A DNA stretch of 64,000 nt, from the NCBI GenBank assembly GCA_023229845.1, contig JALNYK010000002.1:133197-197196 (forward strand). The letters run 5' to 3'. Both the position numbers and the translations under genes were made by a program. Below, piece by piece: positions 42,472 to 51,187 of this stretch; the first letter of the stretch is position 1, and each line of letters starts with the position of its first letter. Source of the stretch: Gallionella sp. (GTDB lineage Bacteria; Pseudomonadota; Gammaproteobacteria; Burkholderiales; Gallionellaceae). A model generated the notes under the pieces. The model ran no database searches, was not told the DNA's origin, and saw nothing but the letters and a program-made list of their open reading frames with translations.

Positions 42472-42645
42472 TATTTTTCTGGCCCGGCAACCGCGCTGCA
42501 GCCGTGCATTCACGCCGCATTCGCGGCCACAGGCGCAACGCGAATGACAATTGCCCCCTCGACCAGTCAGGGTTTATAGTGACGCCGGCTTTGCAAGAGT
42601 ACGACGTTTCCGATAAGAAAATAAAACTTCAGGACGAGGAAAAAC

Positions 42646-43644
42646 ATGCACAAAAATTGCGATCCATATGCACGGCTAGGCATCAGCGAACAACTCTACC
42701 AAGAAAGCCGCGCGATGGCGGAATATGCCCTTTCCAACGGCAATCAGGTTCCGGTCGATGTGCTGAAAACGATAGACCGCTTCGGCAGCCTGCGTCTTTC
42801 CAAACACACCAAAGAGGCAAACGACGAACCCGGCATCGACCTCGAACCGCTGATCGTCGCCCACCAGACGCTCTCCGCCATCGTGAAACCGGCGCTGCCC
42901 CGAACGCTGCTGTTGCTGGACAGGGAGCAGGATTGCAACAGCCGCTGGCTGATCCTCGGACCGGTCCCCATCATCCGCCAGATGATGGTGGCCTCGCTAA
43001 TTTCCCTTACAGCCTTCATCGCCCTTTCCCTCTCGCCGGATGTCGCCGCAGACGCAGGCAACATGCTGAGGTCGAACGGACTGGTGCTGCTGCAGAACCT
43101 GCTGTTCTTCCTCGCCGCAGCCGGACTCGGCGCCGGCTTCGCCGCGCTCTACAAGGCGAATTCCTTCATCATGCAAGGAACTTTCGATCCGTCCTATCAC
43201 GCCTCCTACTGGATTCGTTTCTGCCTGGGCCTGATCTCCGGCCTGGTGATCTCGGTCATGGTTGCCGACAACGCGCTCAACACCGCCCAGGGAGCAACGC
43301 CAGCAGCAAGCGCCAACGAATTCATGGACCCCGCCTTCATCAGGCCGATGCTGGCGATGCTGGGCGGCTTCTCCGCCGAATTGCTCTATACGATATTGAA
43401 CCGCATGGTCGAGACCGTCGGCTCGCTGTTCATGGGCAGCACCAAAAACCTGCTGGAGATGAAGCAGCAGGAAGCCGAAGCCCGGCTTGCGGCAAACAAG
43501 ACCCAGAGTCAGATCGAACTCGCCGCAAGACTGGTGAAACTGCAACAGGAAATCGGCAGCGGCAGCAATCCCGCCGACATACAGGCCAAGCTCGACCAGA
43601 TGCTGAAAGACGTCATGCCGGACAGCGGCAAAAGCGGAAGCTGA
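42646..43644 (+). CDS. Membrane protein of unknown function with C-terminal coiled coil
   Basis: A 332-residue protein not recognised as a named family. The first 105 residues are soluble. Three or four hydrophobic segments follow (about 110-130, 145-165, 185-207 and 230-250). Residues about 270-310 form a charged coiled coil (EMKQQEAEARLAANKTQSQIELAARLVKLQQEI), and the end AKLDQMLKDVMPDSGKSGS is mirrored by a decayed copy at 45427-45492. GAGGAAAAAC precedes the start. It converges on the YbaL-type antiporter gene with only 21 bases between stop codons. Confidence 0.75.
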   Translation: MHKNCDPYARLGISEQLYQESRAMAEYALSNGNQVPVDVLKTIDRFGSLRLSKHTKEANDEPGIDLEPLIVAHQTLSAIVKPALPRTLLLLDREQDCNSRWLILGPVPIIRQMMVASLISLTAFIALSLSPDVAADAGNMLRSNGLVLLQNLLFFLAAAGLGAGFAALYKANSFIMQGTFDPSYHASYWIRFCLGLISGLVISVMVADNALNTAQGATPAASANEFMDPAFIRPMLAMLGGFSAELLYTILNRMVETVGSLFMGSTKNLLEMKQQEAEARLAANKTQSQIELAARLVKLQQEIGSGSNPADIQAKLDQMLKDVMPDSGKSGS

Positions 43645-43665
43645 CGACGAAAGCCTGGACTGCGA

Positions 43666-45387
43666 TTATGGCTCTCCGCGTATCGGTGCTTTGAGGGTTG
43701 ACTCCATCCGCTCCAGCACATGCCGCGCCATGCCGCGCGCCAGTTCGTGTTCGCCCATGAACACCTTGCCGACGTTCTCCTGTTGCAACAGGGCGGCTTC
43801 TTCGTCGCTATGGGTGCGCAGCACGACTTCGATCGCCGGGTTCAGCTTGCGCGCGGTCTCGACCATCTTGCGCACGTTGAAGGCATCCGGCGTGGCGATG
43901 ACCAGCATGCCGGCGCGGGCGATGTGTGCCTGGATCAGCACCGCCGGGTCGGCGGCGTCGCCCGAAACGGCGGGGATGTGCTGTGCACGCAGACCCTCCA
44001 CCAGTTCGCGATTCTGCTCGGCAACGACGAAAGGGATATGCCGTTCGGCCAGTGCATCGGCGATGCGGCGGCCGACTCTTCCGTAGCCGACCAGCACCAC
44101 CTGGCCGCTCAGCAGCTTCTGGTCGACCGACACCGGCAATTGCGCCAACGGGTCGTCGCGCAGTTCGAGCCGACGCGCCAGCTCGGAACGCGCGCGCAGC
44201 CACGACTGCACCGGGGCGATGGCGGTGAAGGCCAGCGAATTGAAGGCGATCGAGATCAGCGCTCCCGCGATGATCATGCTCTGCCCCTCCGGGGACAGCA
44301 GTCCCAGGCTCACCCCCATGCCGGCCAGGATGAAGGAGAACTCGCCGATCTGCGCGAGGCTGGCACCCACCGTCAGCGCGGTGTTGAGCGGATAACGGAA
44401 CGCCAGCACCAGCGCGATGGCGGCCAGCGTCTTGCCGACTAGGATGATGGCCAGGACCGCCAACACTTGCGCGGGGTGTTCGACGAGCACATGGGGATCG
44501 AACAGCATGCCGACCGAGACAAAGAACAGCACCGAGAATGCGTCGCGCAACGGCAGCGAGTCGGCGGCGGCGCGGTGGCTGAATTCCGACTCGCGCAGCA
44601 TCATGCCGGCAAAGAACGCGCCCAGCGCATACGAGACGCCGAACAACATGGCCGAGCCGTAGGCCACGCCCACCGCGGCGGCGATCACGCACAGCGAAAA
44701 CAGTTCGCGCGAGCCGGTGCGCGCCACTTGCCAGAGCATCCAGGGAAACAGCCGCCGCCCGAAGACCAGCATCACGGCGATGAACGCGGCCACCTTGGCG
44801 AGCGTGATGCCGAGCGGAAGCAGCATGTCCGCGCCCGACGGCATTGGGCCGGACGCGCCGCCCAGCAAGCCCGCAATTGCCGGCAACAGCACCAGCACCA
44901 ACACCATCGCCAGGTCTTCGACGATCAGCCAGCCCACCGCGATGCGGCCGTTGATCGATTCGAGCACGCCCCGCGCCTCCAGCGCGCGCAGCAGCACGAC
45001 CGTGCTGGCGCAGGATAACGAGAGGCCGAAGACCAGCGCAGCGCCCGCATCCCATCCCCAGAACGAAGCGACGGCCATGCCCAGCGCCGTTGCCGCCAGC
45101 ATCTGCACGATGGCGCCCGGCACCGCGATGCGCCGCACCGAGAGCAGGTCGCCGAGCGAAAAATGCAGGCCGACGCCGAACATCAGCAAGATCACGCCGA
45201 CTTCGGCGAGCTGCTTCGCCAGCTCCACGTCCGCGACGAATCCCGGCGTGCCGGGGCCGATGAGTATCCCGGCGACCAGATAGCCCAGCAGCGGCGGCAT
45301 CTTCAGCCGCGCCGCGATGAAACCGAACACCATGGCCAGGCCGAGGCCGGCGGCGATGGTGGCGATCAGACTGATGTCGTGTGGCAT
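43666..45387 (-). CDS. ybaL: YbaL-type CPA2 monovalent cation:proton antiporter
   Basis: An inner-membrane antiporter of 573 residues in the Kef/CPA2 family. About 12 membrane segments (5-395) include the landmark LLGYLVAGILIGPGTPGF, GVILLMFGVGLHFSLGDLL and the conserved SCASTVVLLRALEARG stretch. A C-terminal TrkA-N nucleotide-binding domain (about 420-560) begins VVLVGYGRVGRRIADAL. It matches E. coli YbaL more closely than KefB or KefC, which need a separate ancillary subunit. The neighbours give no hint of the ion carried. Confidence 0.9.
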   Translation of the reverse strand: MPHDISLIATIAAGLGLAMVFGFIAARLKMPPLLGYLVAGILIGPGTPGFVADVELAKQLAEVGVILLMFGVGLHFSLGDLLSVRRIAVPGAIVQMLAATALGMAVASFWGWDAGAALVFGLSLSCASTVVLLRALEARGVLESINGRIAVGWLIVEDLAMVLVLVLLPAIAGLLGGASGPMPSGADMLLPLGITLAKVAAFIAVMLVFGRRLFPWMLWQVARTGSRELFSLCVIAAAVGVAYGSAMLFGVSYALGAFFAGMMLRESEFSHRAAADSLPLRDAFSVLFFVSVGMLFDPHVLVEHPAQVLAVLAIILVGKTLAAIALVLAFRYPLNTALTVGASLAQIGEFSFILAGMGVSLGLLSPEGQSMIIAGALISIAFNSLAFTAIAPVQSWLRARSELARRLELRDDPLAQLPVSVDQKLLSGQVVLVGYGRVGRRIADALAERHIPFVVAEQNRELVEGLRAQHIPAVSGDAADPAVLIQAHIARAGMLVIATPDAFNVRKMVETARKLNPAIEVVLRTHSDEEAALLQQENVGKVFMGEHELARGMARHVLERMESTLKAPIRGEP

Positions 45388-45426
45388 ACGGTCGACTTTC
45401 GCGAAGATTGAGCGTTGTTCGCTGCG

Positions 45427-45492
45427 GCCCAGACGAAGCTAGACCAATTACTGAAAGGCGTCATTCCGGACGACTGCGAGACTGGAAACTGA
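45427..45492 (+). pseudogene. Decayed 3' end of a paralogue of the 42646 membrane protein
   Basis: The frame AQTKLDQLLKGVIPDDCETGN-stop aligns with the intact gene's last residues (QAKLDQMLKDVMPDSGKSGS-stop), and the bases just after both stops are also alike. Nothing upstream of about 45415 can be matched, so only the tail remains. It lies on the other side of ybaL from the intact gene. Confidence 0.65.
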
Positions 45493-45522
45493 CGCCAAAA
45501 CCGGATCGAACTCGCGCCCCCG

Positions 45523-45786
45523 TTACGGCTTCAACAGAGGATGATCCTTCGGCAGTTGCTTCGAATACCAGATCGCAAGCTTGTGGCGCAACGTCTTCTC
45601 GGCGACCTGATCTTCCGGCAGGGGCTGGATGACTTTGTCGTGAACCAGCAAGCGGTAGATGTAGAGCAGCTTTTCGCTCGCCGAGTCGGTCGGCTCGAAT
45701 TCGACCACGCCCCGGCCTTCCGCATATTTCACACCGGCCAGCAGCGCTTCCTTGAACAATGCGTTCTCGTTCTTCAGCTTCTTCAT
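45523..45786 (-). CDS. DUF5062-like small protein
   Basis: A soluble 87-residue protein, MKKLKNENALFKEALLAGVK then a stretch EPTDSASEKLLYIYRLLVHDKVIQPLPEDQ and a lysine-rich end KQLPKDHPLLKP. This pattern recalls the DUF5062 family of gammaproteobacteria, which has no known role; the assignment is from memory of the consensus. The start at 45786 is chosen over an upstream ATG because similarity begins there. Confidence 0.7.
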   Translation of the reverse strand: MKKLKNENALFKEALLAGVKYAEGRGVVEFEPTDSASEKLLYIYRLLVHDKVIQPLPEDQVAEKTLRHKLAIWYSKQLPKDHPLLKP

Positions 45787-45971
45787 GATGCCCCCGTTCA
45801 GATGCATTAGCGGCCTTGCCGCCTTGAAATGCGTCTGGACGCATTCTGCACCTCTTCGGAAAATTCTTGAAGCCAAACCCACTCGAGATGAACGCTCTCA
45901 GCGCCCATAACAGGGATCACCCCGCCACCTCCGTGATTCGATACCGCGCCGCGTGGTGATAGAATCCGACC

Positions 45972-46991
45972 ATGCTCAACGAACGCGCCCAGATACTGCT
46001 CAAGACCCTGATGGAACGCTACATCAGCGACGGTCAGCCGGTCGGTTCGCGCGTGCTGCAACAGTATTCCGGGCTGGATGTCAGCTCGGCGACGATACGC
46101 AACACGATGGCCGACCTCGAAGACCTCGGTCTGGTCAGCAGCCCGCACACTTCCGCCGGGCGCATCCCGACCGGCCTCGCTTACCGCTTGTTCATCGACA
46201 CCATGCTGGTGACCAAGCCGCTGGACGGCGCACGTATCCAGCAGCTGGAACACCAGTTGCAGCCGGACAATCCGTCGCGACTGATCGCGCAGGCTTCCAA
46301 CATCCTGTCCGAGCTGACGCAGTTCGCCGGCGTAGTCGCCTCGCCCCGGCGCGAAGCGATCACGGTGCGCCAGATCGAGTTCCTGCGGCTGGGCGAGAAG
46401 CGCGTGCTGCTAATCATCGTGATGCCGGACGGCGAGGTGGAAAACCGTGTGCTGCTGACCGAAAAGGACTACACCCAGTCGCAACTCACCGAGGCCGGCA
46501 ACTTCCTGAACCAGAATTACATCGGCTGCAGCTTCTCGCAGATACGCGAGAAGCTGCGCGGCGAGCTGCACCAGTTGCAACGGGACATGAGCGCGCTGAT
46601 GGCGGCGGCGCTGGCCGCGGGCGACGAGGCGGCGGCGAAGAAGGCGGACGATTATGTGATCAGCGGCGAACACAAGCTGCTGAGCGTGCACGACCTTTCC
46701 ACCGACATGAACAAGCTGCGCGGACTGTTCAACCTGTTCGAGCAGAAGACAGAGTTGATGCAGTTGCTGGAAGCAGGCCGTCACGGCCAGGGCATACACA
46801 TCTTCGTCGGCGCGGAATCCGGCCTCGCTTCGCTGGAAGAATGCAGCGTGATCACCGCGCCCTACTCCGCCGACGGAAAAGTGGTCGGCACACTGGCCGT
46901 GGTCGGGCCGAAGCGCATGGACTACCAGCGCGTGATTCCCATCGTGGACATCACCGCACGCCTGCTGGGCAACGCTCTCTCACAGAATTGA
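45972..46991 (+). CDS. hrcA: Heat-inducible transcription repressor HrcA
   Basis: HrcA represses groE and dnaK operons by binding the CIRCE inverted repeat. The 339-residue protein has the winged-helix N-terminus (ERYISDGQPVGSRVLQQYSGLDVSSATIRNTMADLE) followed by the SSPHTSAGRIPT signature and the dimerisation/regulatory domain ending in ITAPYSADGKVVGTLAVVGPKRMDY. Start codon choice follows homology. No CIRCE element was seen in the window and the genes it controls are not here. Confidence 0.96.
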   Translation: MLNERAQILLKTLMERYISDGQPVGSRVLQQYSGLDVSSATIRNTMADLEDLGLVSSPHTSAGRIPTGLAYRLFIDTMLVTKPLDGARIQQLEHQLQPDNPSRLIAQASNILSELTQFAGVVASPRREAITVRQIEFLRLGEKRVLLIIVMPDGEVENRVLLTEKDYTQSQLTEAGNFLNQNYIGCSFSQIREKLRGELHQLQRDMSALMAAALAAGDEAAAKKADDYVISGEHKLLSVHDLSTDMNKLRGLFNLFEQKTELMQLLEAGRHGQGIHIFVGAESGLASLEECSVITAPYSADGKVVGTLAVVGPKRMDYQRVIPIVDITARLLGNALSQN

Positions 46992-47003
46992 AAAACCCAC
47001 TGT

Positions 47004-47030
47004 CCACGAAAAACACGAAAGGCACGAAAA
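47004..47030 (+). repeat. 27-base ACACGAAA-type repeat at the start of the GxxExxY gene
   Basis: The sequence CCACGAAAAACACGAAAGGC followed by ACGAAAA is a variant of the repeat that occurs twice downstream at 47429 and 47561. Its last base is the A of the GxxExxY start codon. Confidence 0.85.
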
Positions 47031-47410
47031 TGGATGGGGATATTCTCTACAGGGATGAGTGCTATCAAATTCAAGGGGCCGTGTTCGAGGTTTATCGTGA
47101 AATGGGATGCGGTTTTCTGGAATCGGTATATCAGGAGTGCCTCGAAAAGGAGTTGTCGAAACGAGGAATTCCATTTGTATCGCAGCCTGAACTGAAGCTT
47201 TCCTATAAGGGCGAGCCATTGCGGCAAACCTATATTCCCGACTTTGTCTGCCATCAATCTATCGTTGTCGAACTCAAAGCCCTTGCCGCCACAACGGGAG
47301 AGCATAAGGCGCAAGTACTGAATTACCTGAAAGCGACTGGAATGCGCGTAGCTTTGCTGGCAAATTTTGGATGCCATCCGAAAGCGACGATAGAAAGAGT
47401 GGTGCTATAA
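47030..47410 (+). CDS. GxxExxY-family protein (PD-(D/E)XK-like)
   Basis: A 126-residue protein of the GxxExxY family, named after the motif GFLESVY seen here at about residues 28-34. The fold is nuclease-like: YIPDFVCHQSIVVELKAL gives the D...ExK pattern of PD-(D/E)XK enzymes at about 70-85. The end ALLANFGCHPKATIERVVL is also typical. Its role is unproven. The start codon overlaps a 27-base repeat and no normal ribosome site is seen. The gene and its repeats separate hrcA from hemH and probably arrived as a unit. Confidence 0.9.
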   Translation: MDGDILYRDECYQIQGAVFEVYREMGCGFLESVYQECLEKELSKRGIPFVSQPELKLSYKGEPLRQTYIPDFVCHQSIVVELKALAATTGEHKAQVLNYLKATGMRVALLANFGCHPKATIERVVL

Positions 47411-47428
47411 CCATTGAAAACCTTTCGT

Positions 47429-47588
47429 CCACGGAAAACACGGAAGGCACGGAAAATACAAAAACAGGAATTGACTTGAATAGACGCAAACATTTTCTGC
47501 GTTATCTAACTACCGAATTGCCAAGTCTGAATAATCAATTTATTTTCCGTGCCTTTGATTTTTTCCGTGCCTTCCGTGTTTTCCGTGG
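47429..47588. repeat. Perfect 28-base inverted repeat downstream of the GxxExxY gene
   Basis: CCACGGAAAACACGGAAGGC plus ACGGAAAA at 47429-47456 is exactly complementary to 47561-47588, with about 100 AT-rich bases between. A partial third copy begins at 47542. The pair could form a long cruciform or hairpin just before hemH. Confidence 0.9.
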
Positions 47589-47626
47589 ACAATGGGTAGA
47601 ATTTAAAAAACATCGCAACTATTTTC

Positions 47627-48715
47627 ATGACCTATCAAACCGAACCCGCATTCAACCACGGCACACCCGAGAAGACCGGCATCCTGCTGGTCAATCTCGG
47701 CACGCCGGATGCGCCGACCACACCGGCGGTACGCACCTATCTGAAAGAATTCCTGAGCGATCCGCGCGTCGTGGAGATGCCGCGCGCGATCTGGTGGCTG
47801 ATTTTGAACGGCATCATTCTGAACACGCGCCCGAAGAAATCAGCGGCGAAGTATGCGTCGGTCTGGATGAAAAACGGCTCGCCGCTGCGCGTCTACACCG
47901 AGAAGCAGGCCGCGCTGTTGCAGGGCTATATGAGCCAGCGCACCAAGGCGCCGTTCGTCGTGGAGTACGCGATGCGCTACGGCAATCCGTCGATACCCTC
48001 GGTGTTGCGCAAGCTGAAGGAACAGAACTGCCAGTGCATCCTGATCGTGCCGATGTATCCGCAATACGCCGCAAGCACTACCGCGACGGTGACCGACATC
48101 GTCTATCGCGAGTTGCAGCAGATGCGCAACACGCCGGCGATCCGCACGATCAAGCACTTCCACGATGATCCGGGCTACATCAAGGCGCTGGCGGGCAGCA
48201 TCAACGATCACTGGATGATGCACGGCCGCCCGGAGAAGCTGGTGATGAGCTTCCACGGTCTGCCGCGCAAATCGCTGGAACAAGGCGACCCGTATCACTG
48301 CGAATGCCAGAAGACCGGCCGATTGCTGGCGCAGGAACTGGGGCTGAAGCAGGAGCAATACGCGGTCAGTTTCCAGTCGCGCTTCGGCCGCGCCGAATGG
48401 CTGCAACCCTACACCACCGCGACGCTGAAGGAACTCGGCAAACAGAAGGCCAAACGCGTGGACATCGTCTGCCCCGGCTTCGTCGCCGATTGCCTGGAGA
48501 CGCTGGAAGAAATCGCACAGGAAGGAAAAGAAGACTTCCAGCATGCGGGCGGCGGCGAATACCACTACATCCCCTGCCTGAACGACCGCGACGACTGGAT
48601 GCATGCGCTGACCGATCTCGTGATGGACAACCTGCATGGCTGGCTGGTCGAGACCGACCAAGCCGCGCTCGAACAGGGACGCCTGCGCGCGCTGGCGATG
48701 GGAGCGAAGAGCTAG
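47627..48715 (+). CDS. hemH: Ferrochelatase
   Basis: HemH inserts Fe(II) into protoporphyrin IX, the last step of heme synthesis. The 362-residue protein has GILLVNLGTPDAP, the SFHGLPRKSLEQGDPYHCEC active-site stretch with the conserved His, and FQSRFGRAEWLQPYT and CPGFVADCLETLEE. The ribosome site is weak, perhaps because the repeat unit upstream displaced the original leader. The kinase-HDOD gene starts two bases after its stop. Confidence 0.96.
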   Translation: MTYQTEPAFNHGTPEKTGILLVNLGTPDAPTTPAVRTYLKEFLSDPRVVEMPRAIWWLILNGIILNTRPKKSAAKYASVWMKNGSPLRVYTEKQAALLQGYMSQRTKAPFVVEYAMRYGNPSIPSVLRKLKEQNCQCILIVPMYPQYAASTTATVTDIVYRELQQMRNTPAIRTIKHFHDDPGYIKALAGSINDHWMMHGRPEKLVMSFHGLPRKSLEQGDPYHCECQKTGRLLAQELGLKQEQYAVSFQSRFGRAEWLQPYTTATLKELGKQKAKRVDIVCPGFVADCLETLEEIAQEGKEDFQHAGGGEYHYIPCLNDRDDWMHALTDLVMDNLHGWLVETDQAALEQGRLRALAMGAKS

Positions 48716-48717
48716 GC

Positions 48718-51063
48718 ATGGCCGACGAAAAGACCATAGGTCGCTTCGATATCCTCGGCGAACTGGGCCGGGGCGGACAGGGCACGGTCTACCTTGCCCA
48801 CGATCCCCAGCTGGACCGCAAGGTCGCGATCAAGACGCTGCGCAAGTTCGGCCACCAGACCGAACAGCTGACGCGCGAGGCGCTAATCGTCAGCAAGTTG
48901 ACGCACCCCAACATCATCGCGCTGTACGACGCCGGCGAACATAACGGCACCCCCTATCTGGTCTATGCCTACATCGAGGGCAAAACGCTCGCTCAGGTGC
49001 TCAAGGAGCAGAAGACGCTGCCATCCGCGCGCGCGGCAGAGATCGCCTGCGACACGCTGAGAGGACTAGCCTACGCGCATGAGCAAGGCGTGTCGCACCT
49101 GGACATCAAGCCGGCCAATATCATGATCGCGAAGAGCGGTCTGGCGATGGTGATGGACTTCGGGCTGGCGACGACGAGCAACGCCGAAGAGCAGACCGCC
49201 ACCAGCATGATCAACGGCACGCCGCGCTACCTCGCGCCGGAGATCGTTTCCGGCCAAGCGGGCGGCCCGCTTGCGGATGTCTACGCGATCGGCGCTGTGC
49301 TGTATGAAATGGTCACCGGGCAATATGCGGTCACCGGGGAAAACCTGTTCGAGGTGCTGAACCGCGCGGCGCACGAACAAATCACCGTTCCCTCGGCCCT
49401 CAACGAGCAAGTGGACGAAGCGCTGGAGGCGATCATCATGAACGCACTGGCGAAGAGTCCTGCGGAGCGCTACCCGAACGCCGCCTCGATGCTGCAGGAC
49501 CTGGATGAATACCTCGACGAATCGCGTAGCGCAACGACAGAATTCCTGCTGCAGCGCATGCGCAGCAAACAGGATTTTCCCGCGATCTCCGGCGTCATCT
49601 CGCAGATCAACCAGATCGTCTCTTCCGAATTCGAAAGCAGCAGCAAACTGGCCGGCGTGATCCTGCAGGACCTAGCGCTCACCAACAAGCTGTTGCGGCT
49701 GGTCAACACCGCATCGTTCAGCCAGTTCGGCGGCGGCATCAACACCATTTCCAAGGCTGTCGTGATCCTCGGTTTCGAGACGGTACGCGACATCGCGACC
49801 ACGCTGATCCTGCTGGAATTCCTGCAGAACAAACCCCAAGCGGCGCAACTCAAGGAAGAAATCGTCAAGGCGGTGCTCGCCGGAGAACTCGCCGCGAAAC
49901 TATCGTCCAGAAACGACATCCGCGACGTCGAAGAAATACTGATCTGCGCGATGTTCCACAACCTGGGGAAGATGCTGGCGCTGTTCTACTTCTACGATGA
50001 GAGCCAGGAAATTGCGCACTTGTCCAGGGAAGGCGAAAGCGAACAGGCAGCCTCTGCGCGGATACTGGGCATCCCCTATTCGGAACTCGGCGTCAGCGTG
50101 GCGCGCAGCTGGAACTTCCCGCCCCGGCTAATTGCCGGTATGCGCTTGCTGCCTGAAGGGGACATCGCCCCGCCCAAGAACGAAATGGAGAAACTGGCCG
50201 TTGCAGTCAATCTCGCCTACGAGCTGTGCGACGTTTCATTCTCGTCCAGCATCCAAGACAAACCGCAGAAGCTGGCGGAACTGTCCAAGCGCTACGGAAA
50301 CACCGGCAAGTTGTCCGAACGCGATCTGTCCACTGCCCTCGATGCCGGCCTGAGCGAAATGTCCGACCGCTCCGCGACGCTGGGCATCGGCATCTCAGGC
50401 AGCCCGCTGCTCACCCGCGCACGCCAGTGGAGCGGCCGTCCGCTGCCCGCCCAGCGCCAGAAGAACGGCAAGGGCATCGAGGACATGACCGACCTCGGCC
50501 AGTCGGTCGCCAAAAGGTACGGCGAAGAAGAGTCGCTCACCCTGTCGCTCAACCCGGACTCGATACTGGGCGCGGGCATGCAGGAAGTGACGAACACGAT
50601 GATGGGCGAGTTCAACCTGACCGATCTGCTACAGATGGTGCTGGAGACGATATATCGCGGCATGAACTTCCAGCGCGCGCTGTTCATGCTGCGCAACAAC
50701 AAGGAAGGGGCGATGCTCGCCCGCTTCGGCTTCGGCCCGGACATCGGGCAGATCATCCCGAAGTTCCGCTTCCCGCTGCATTTCGCGCCGGACGTGTTCC
50801 ATCTATCCATCGAAAAAGGCCTGGACATCTCCATCGAAGACGTCCGCTCGCTGAACATCTCCGACAAGATCCCGGACTGGTACCACGAGGCGGTCAACGC
50901 CCCCAGCTTCATCCTGCTGCCGCTGATGCTGGACGGCAAGGCGATCGGCTTGATTTACGCCGACATGCCCGAGGCCAACCAGCTGGACATCTCGCATCAG
51001 CAACTAGCTCTACTGCGCACGCTACGCAACCAGGCCGTGCTGGCGATCAAGCAGAAAGTCTGA
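48718..51063 (+). CDS. Ser/Thr kinase-HDOD-GAF fusion protein, paralogue 1
   Basis: A cytoplasmic 781-residue signalling protein. The Hanks-type kinase domain (about 8-265) has the glycine loop GRGGQGTVYLA, Lys39, catalytic Asp129 in HLDIKPAN, and Asp147 of DFG. The HRD arginine is Leu, making it a non-RD kinase. An HDOD domain follows (about 285-500, LTNKLLRLVNTASFSQFGG, MFHNLGKM), and a GAF-like domain closes the protein (about 620-780). HDOD domains serve in second-messenger and stress signalling. It begins two bases after hemH, so it may be co-transcribed with it, and lies directly before a close paralogue. Confidence 0.9.
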   Translation: MADEKTIGRFDILGELGRGGQGTVYLAHDPQLDRKVAIKTLRKFGHQTEQLTREALIVSKLTHPNIIALYDAGEHNGTPYLVYAYIEGKTLAQVLKEQKTLPSARAAEIACDTLRGLAYAHEQGVSHLDIKPANIMIAKSGLAMVMDFGLATTSNAEEQTATSMINGTPRYLAPEIVSGQAGGPLADVYAIGAVLYEMVTGQYAVTGENLFEVLNRAAHEQITVPSALNEQVDEALEAIIMNALAKSPAERYPNAASMLQDLDEYLDESRSATTEFLLQRMRSKQDFPAISGVISQINQIVSSEFESSSKLAGVILQDLALTNKLLRLVNTASFSQFGGGINTISKAVVILGFETVRDIATTLILLEFLQNKPQAAQLKEEIVKAVLAGELAAKLSSRNDIRDVEEILICAMFHNLGKMLALFYFYDESQEIAHLSREGESEQAASARILGIPYSELGVSVARSWNFPPRLIAGMRLLPEGDIAPPKNEMEKLAVAVNLAYELCDVSFSSSIQDKPQKLAELSKRYGNTGKLSERDLSTALDAGLSEMSDRSATLGIGISGSPLLTRARQWSGRPLPAQRQKNGKGIEDMTDLGQSVAKRYGEEESLTLSLNPDSILGAGMQEVTNTMMGEFNLTDLLQMVLETIYRGMNFQRALFMLRNNKEGAMLARFGFGPDIGQIIPKFRFPLHFAPDVFHLSIEKGLDISIEDVRSLNISDKIPDWYHEAVNAPSFILLPLMLDGKAIGLIYADMPEANQLDISHQQLALLRTLRNQAVLAIKQKV

Positions 51064-51187
51064 TTACCCCTGCGCAGTGCGACTGTCGGTCGCAGTTCAT
51101 GGTGTAGAATGCCGGCGGTATCCAGATCGAGCCCTCACCCCCTATCCGACTAACGCGACCCTGCCGCTAACCGCACCCGATTCAGTC

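Larger units (their letters stand above)
42271..42645. other. Divergent intergenic region between leuA and an unknown membrane-protein gene
   Basis: This 375-base gap holds the leuA promoter, a possible leader peptide and a stem-loop CAACCG-AAAA-CGGTTG at about 42305-42323 with a three-pair extension past a bulged base. No convincing gene of normal size is seen. Confidence 0.5.

Noticed and set aside
45787..45971. CIRCE operator upstream of hrcA
   Set aside because: No TTAGCACTC-N9-GAGTGCTAA inverted repeat could be found here or elsewhere in the window.
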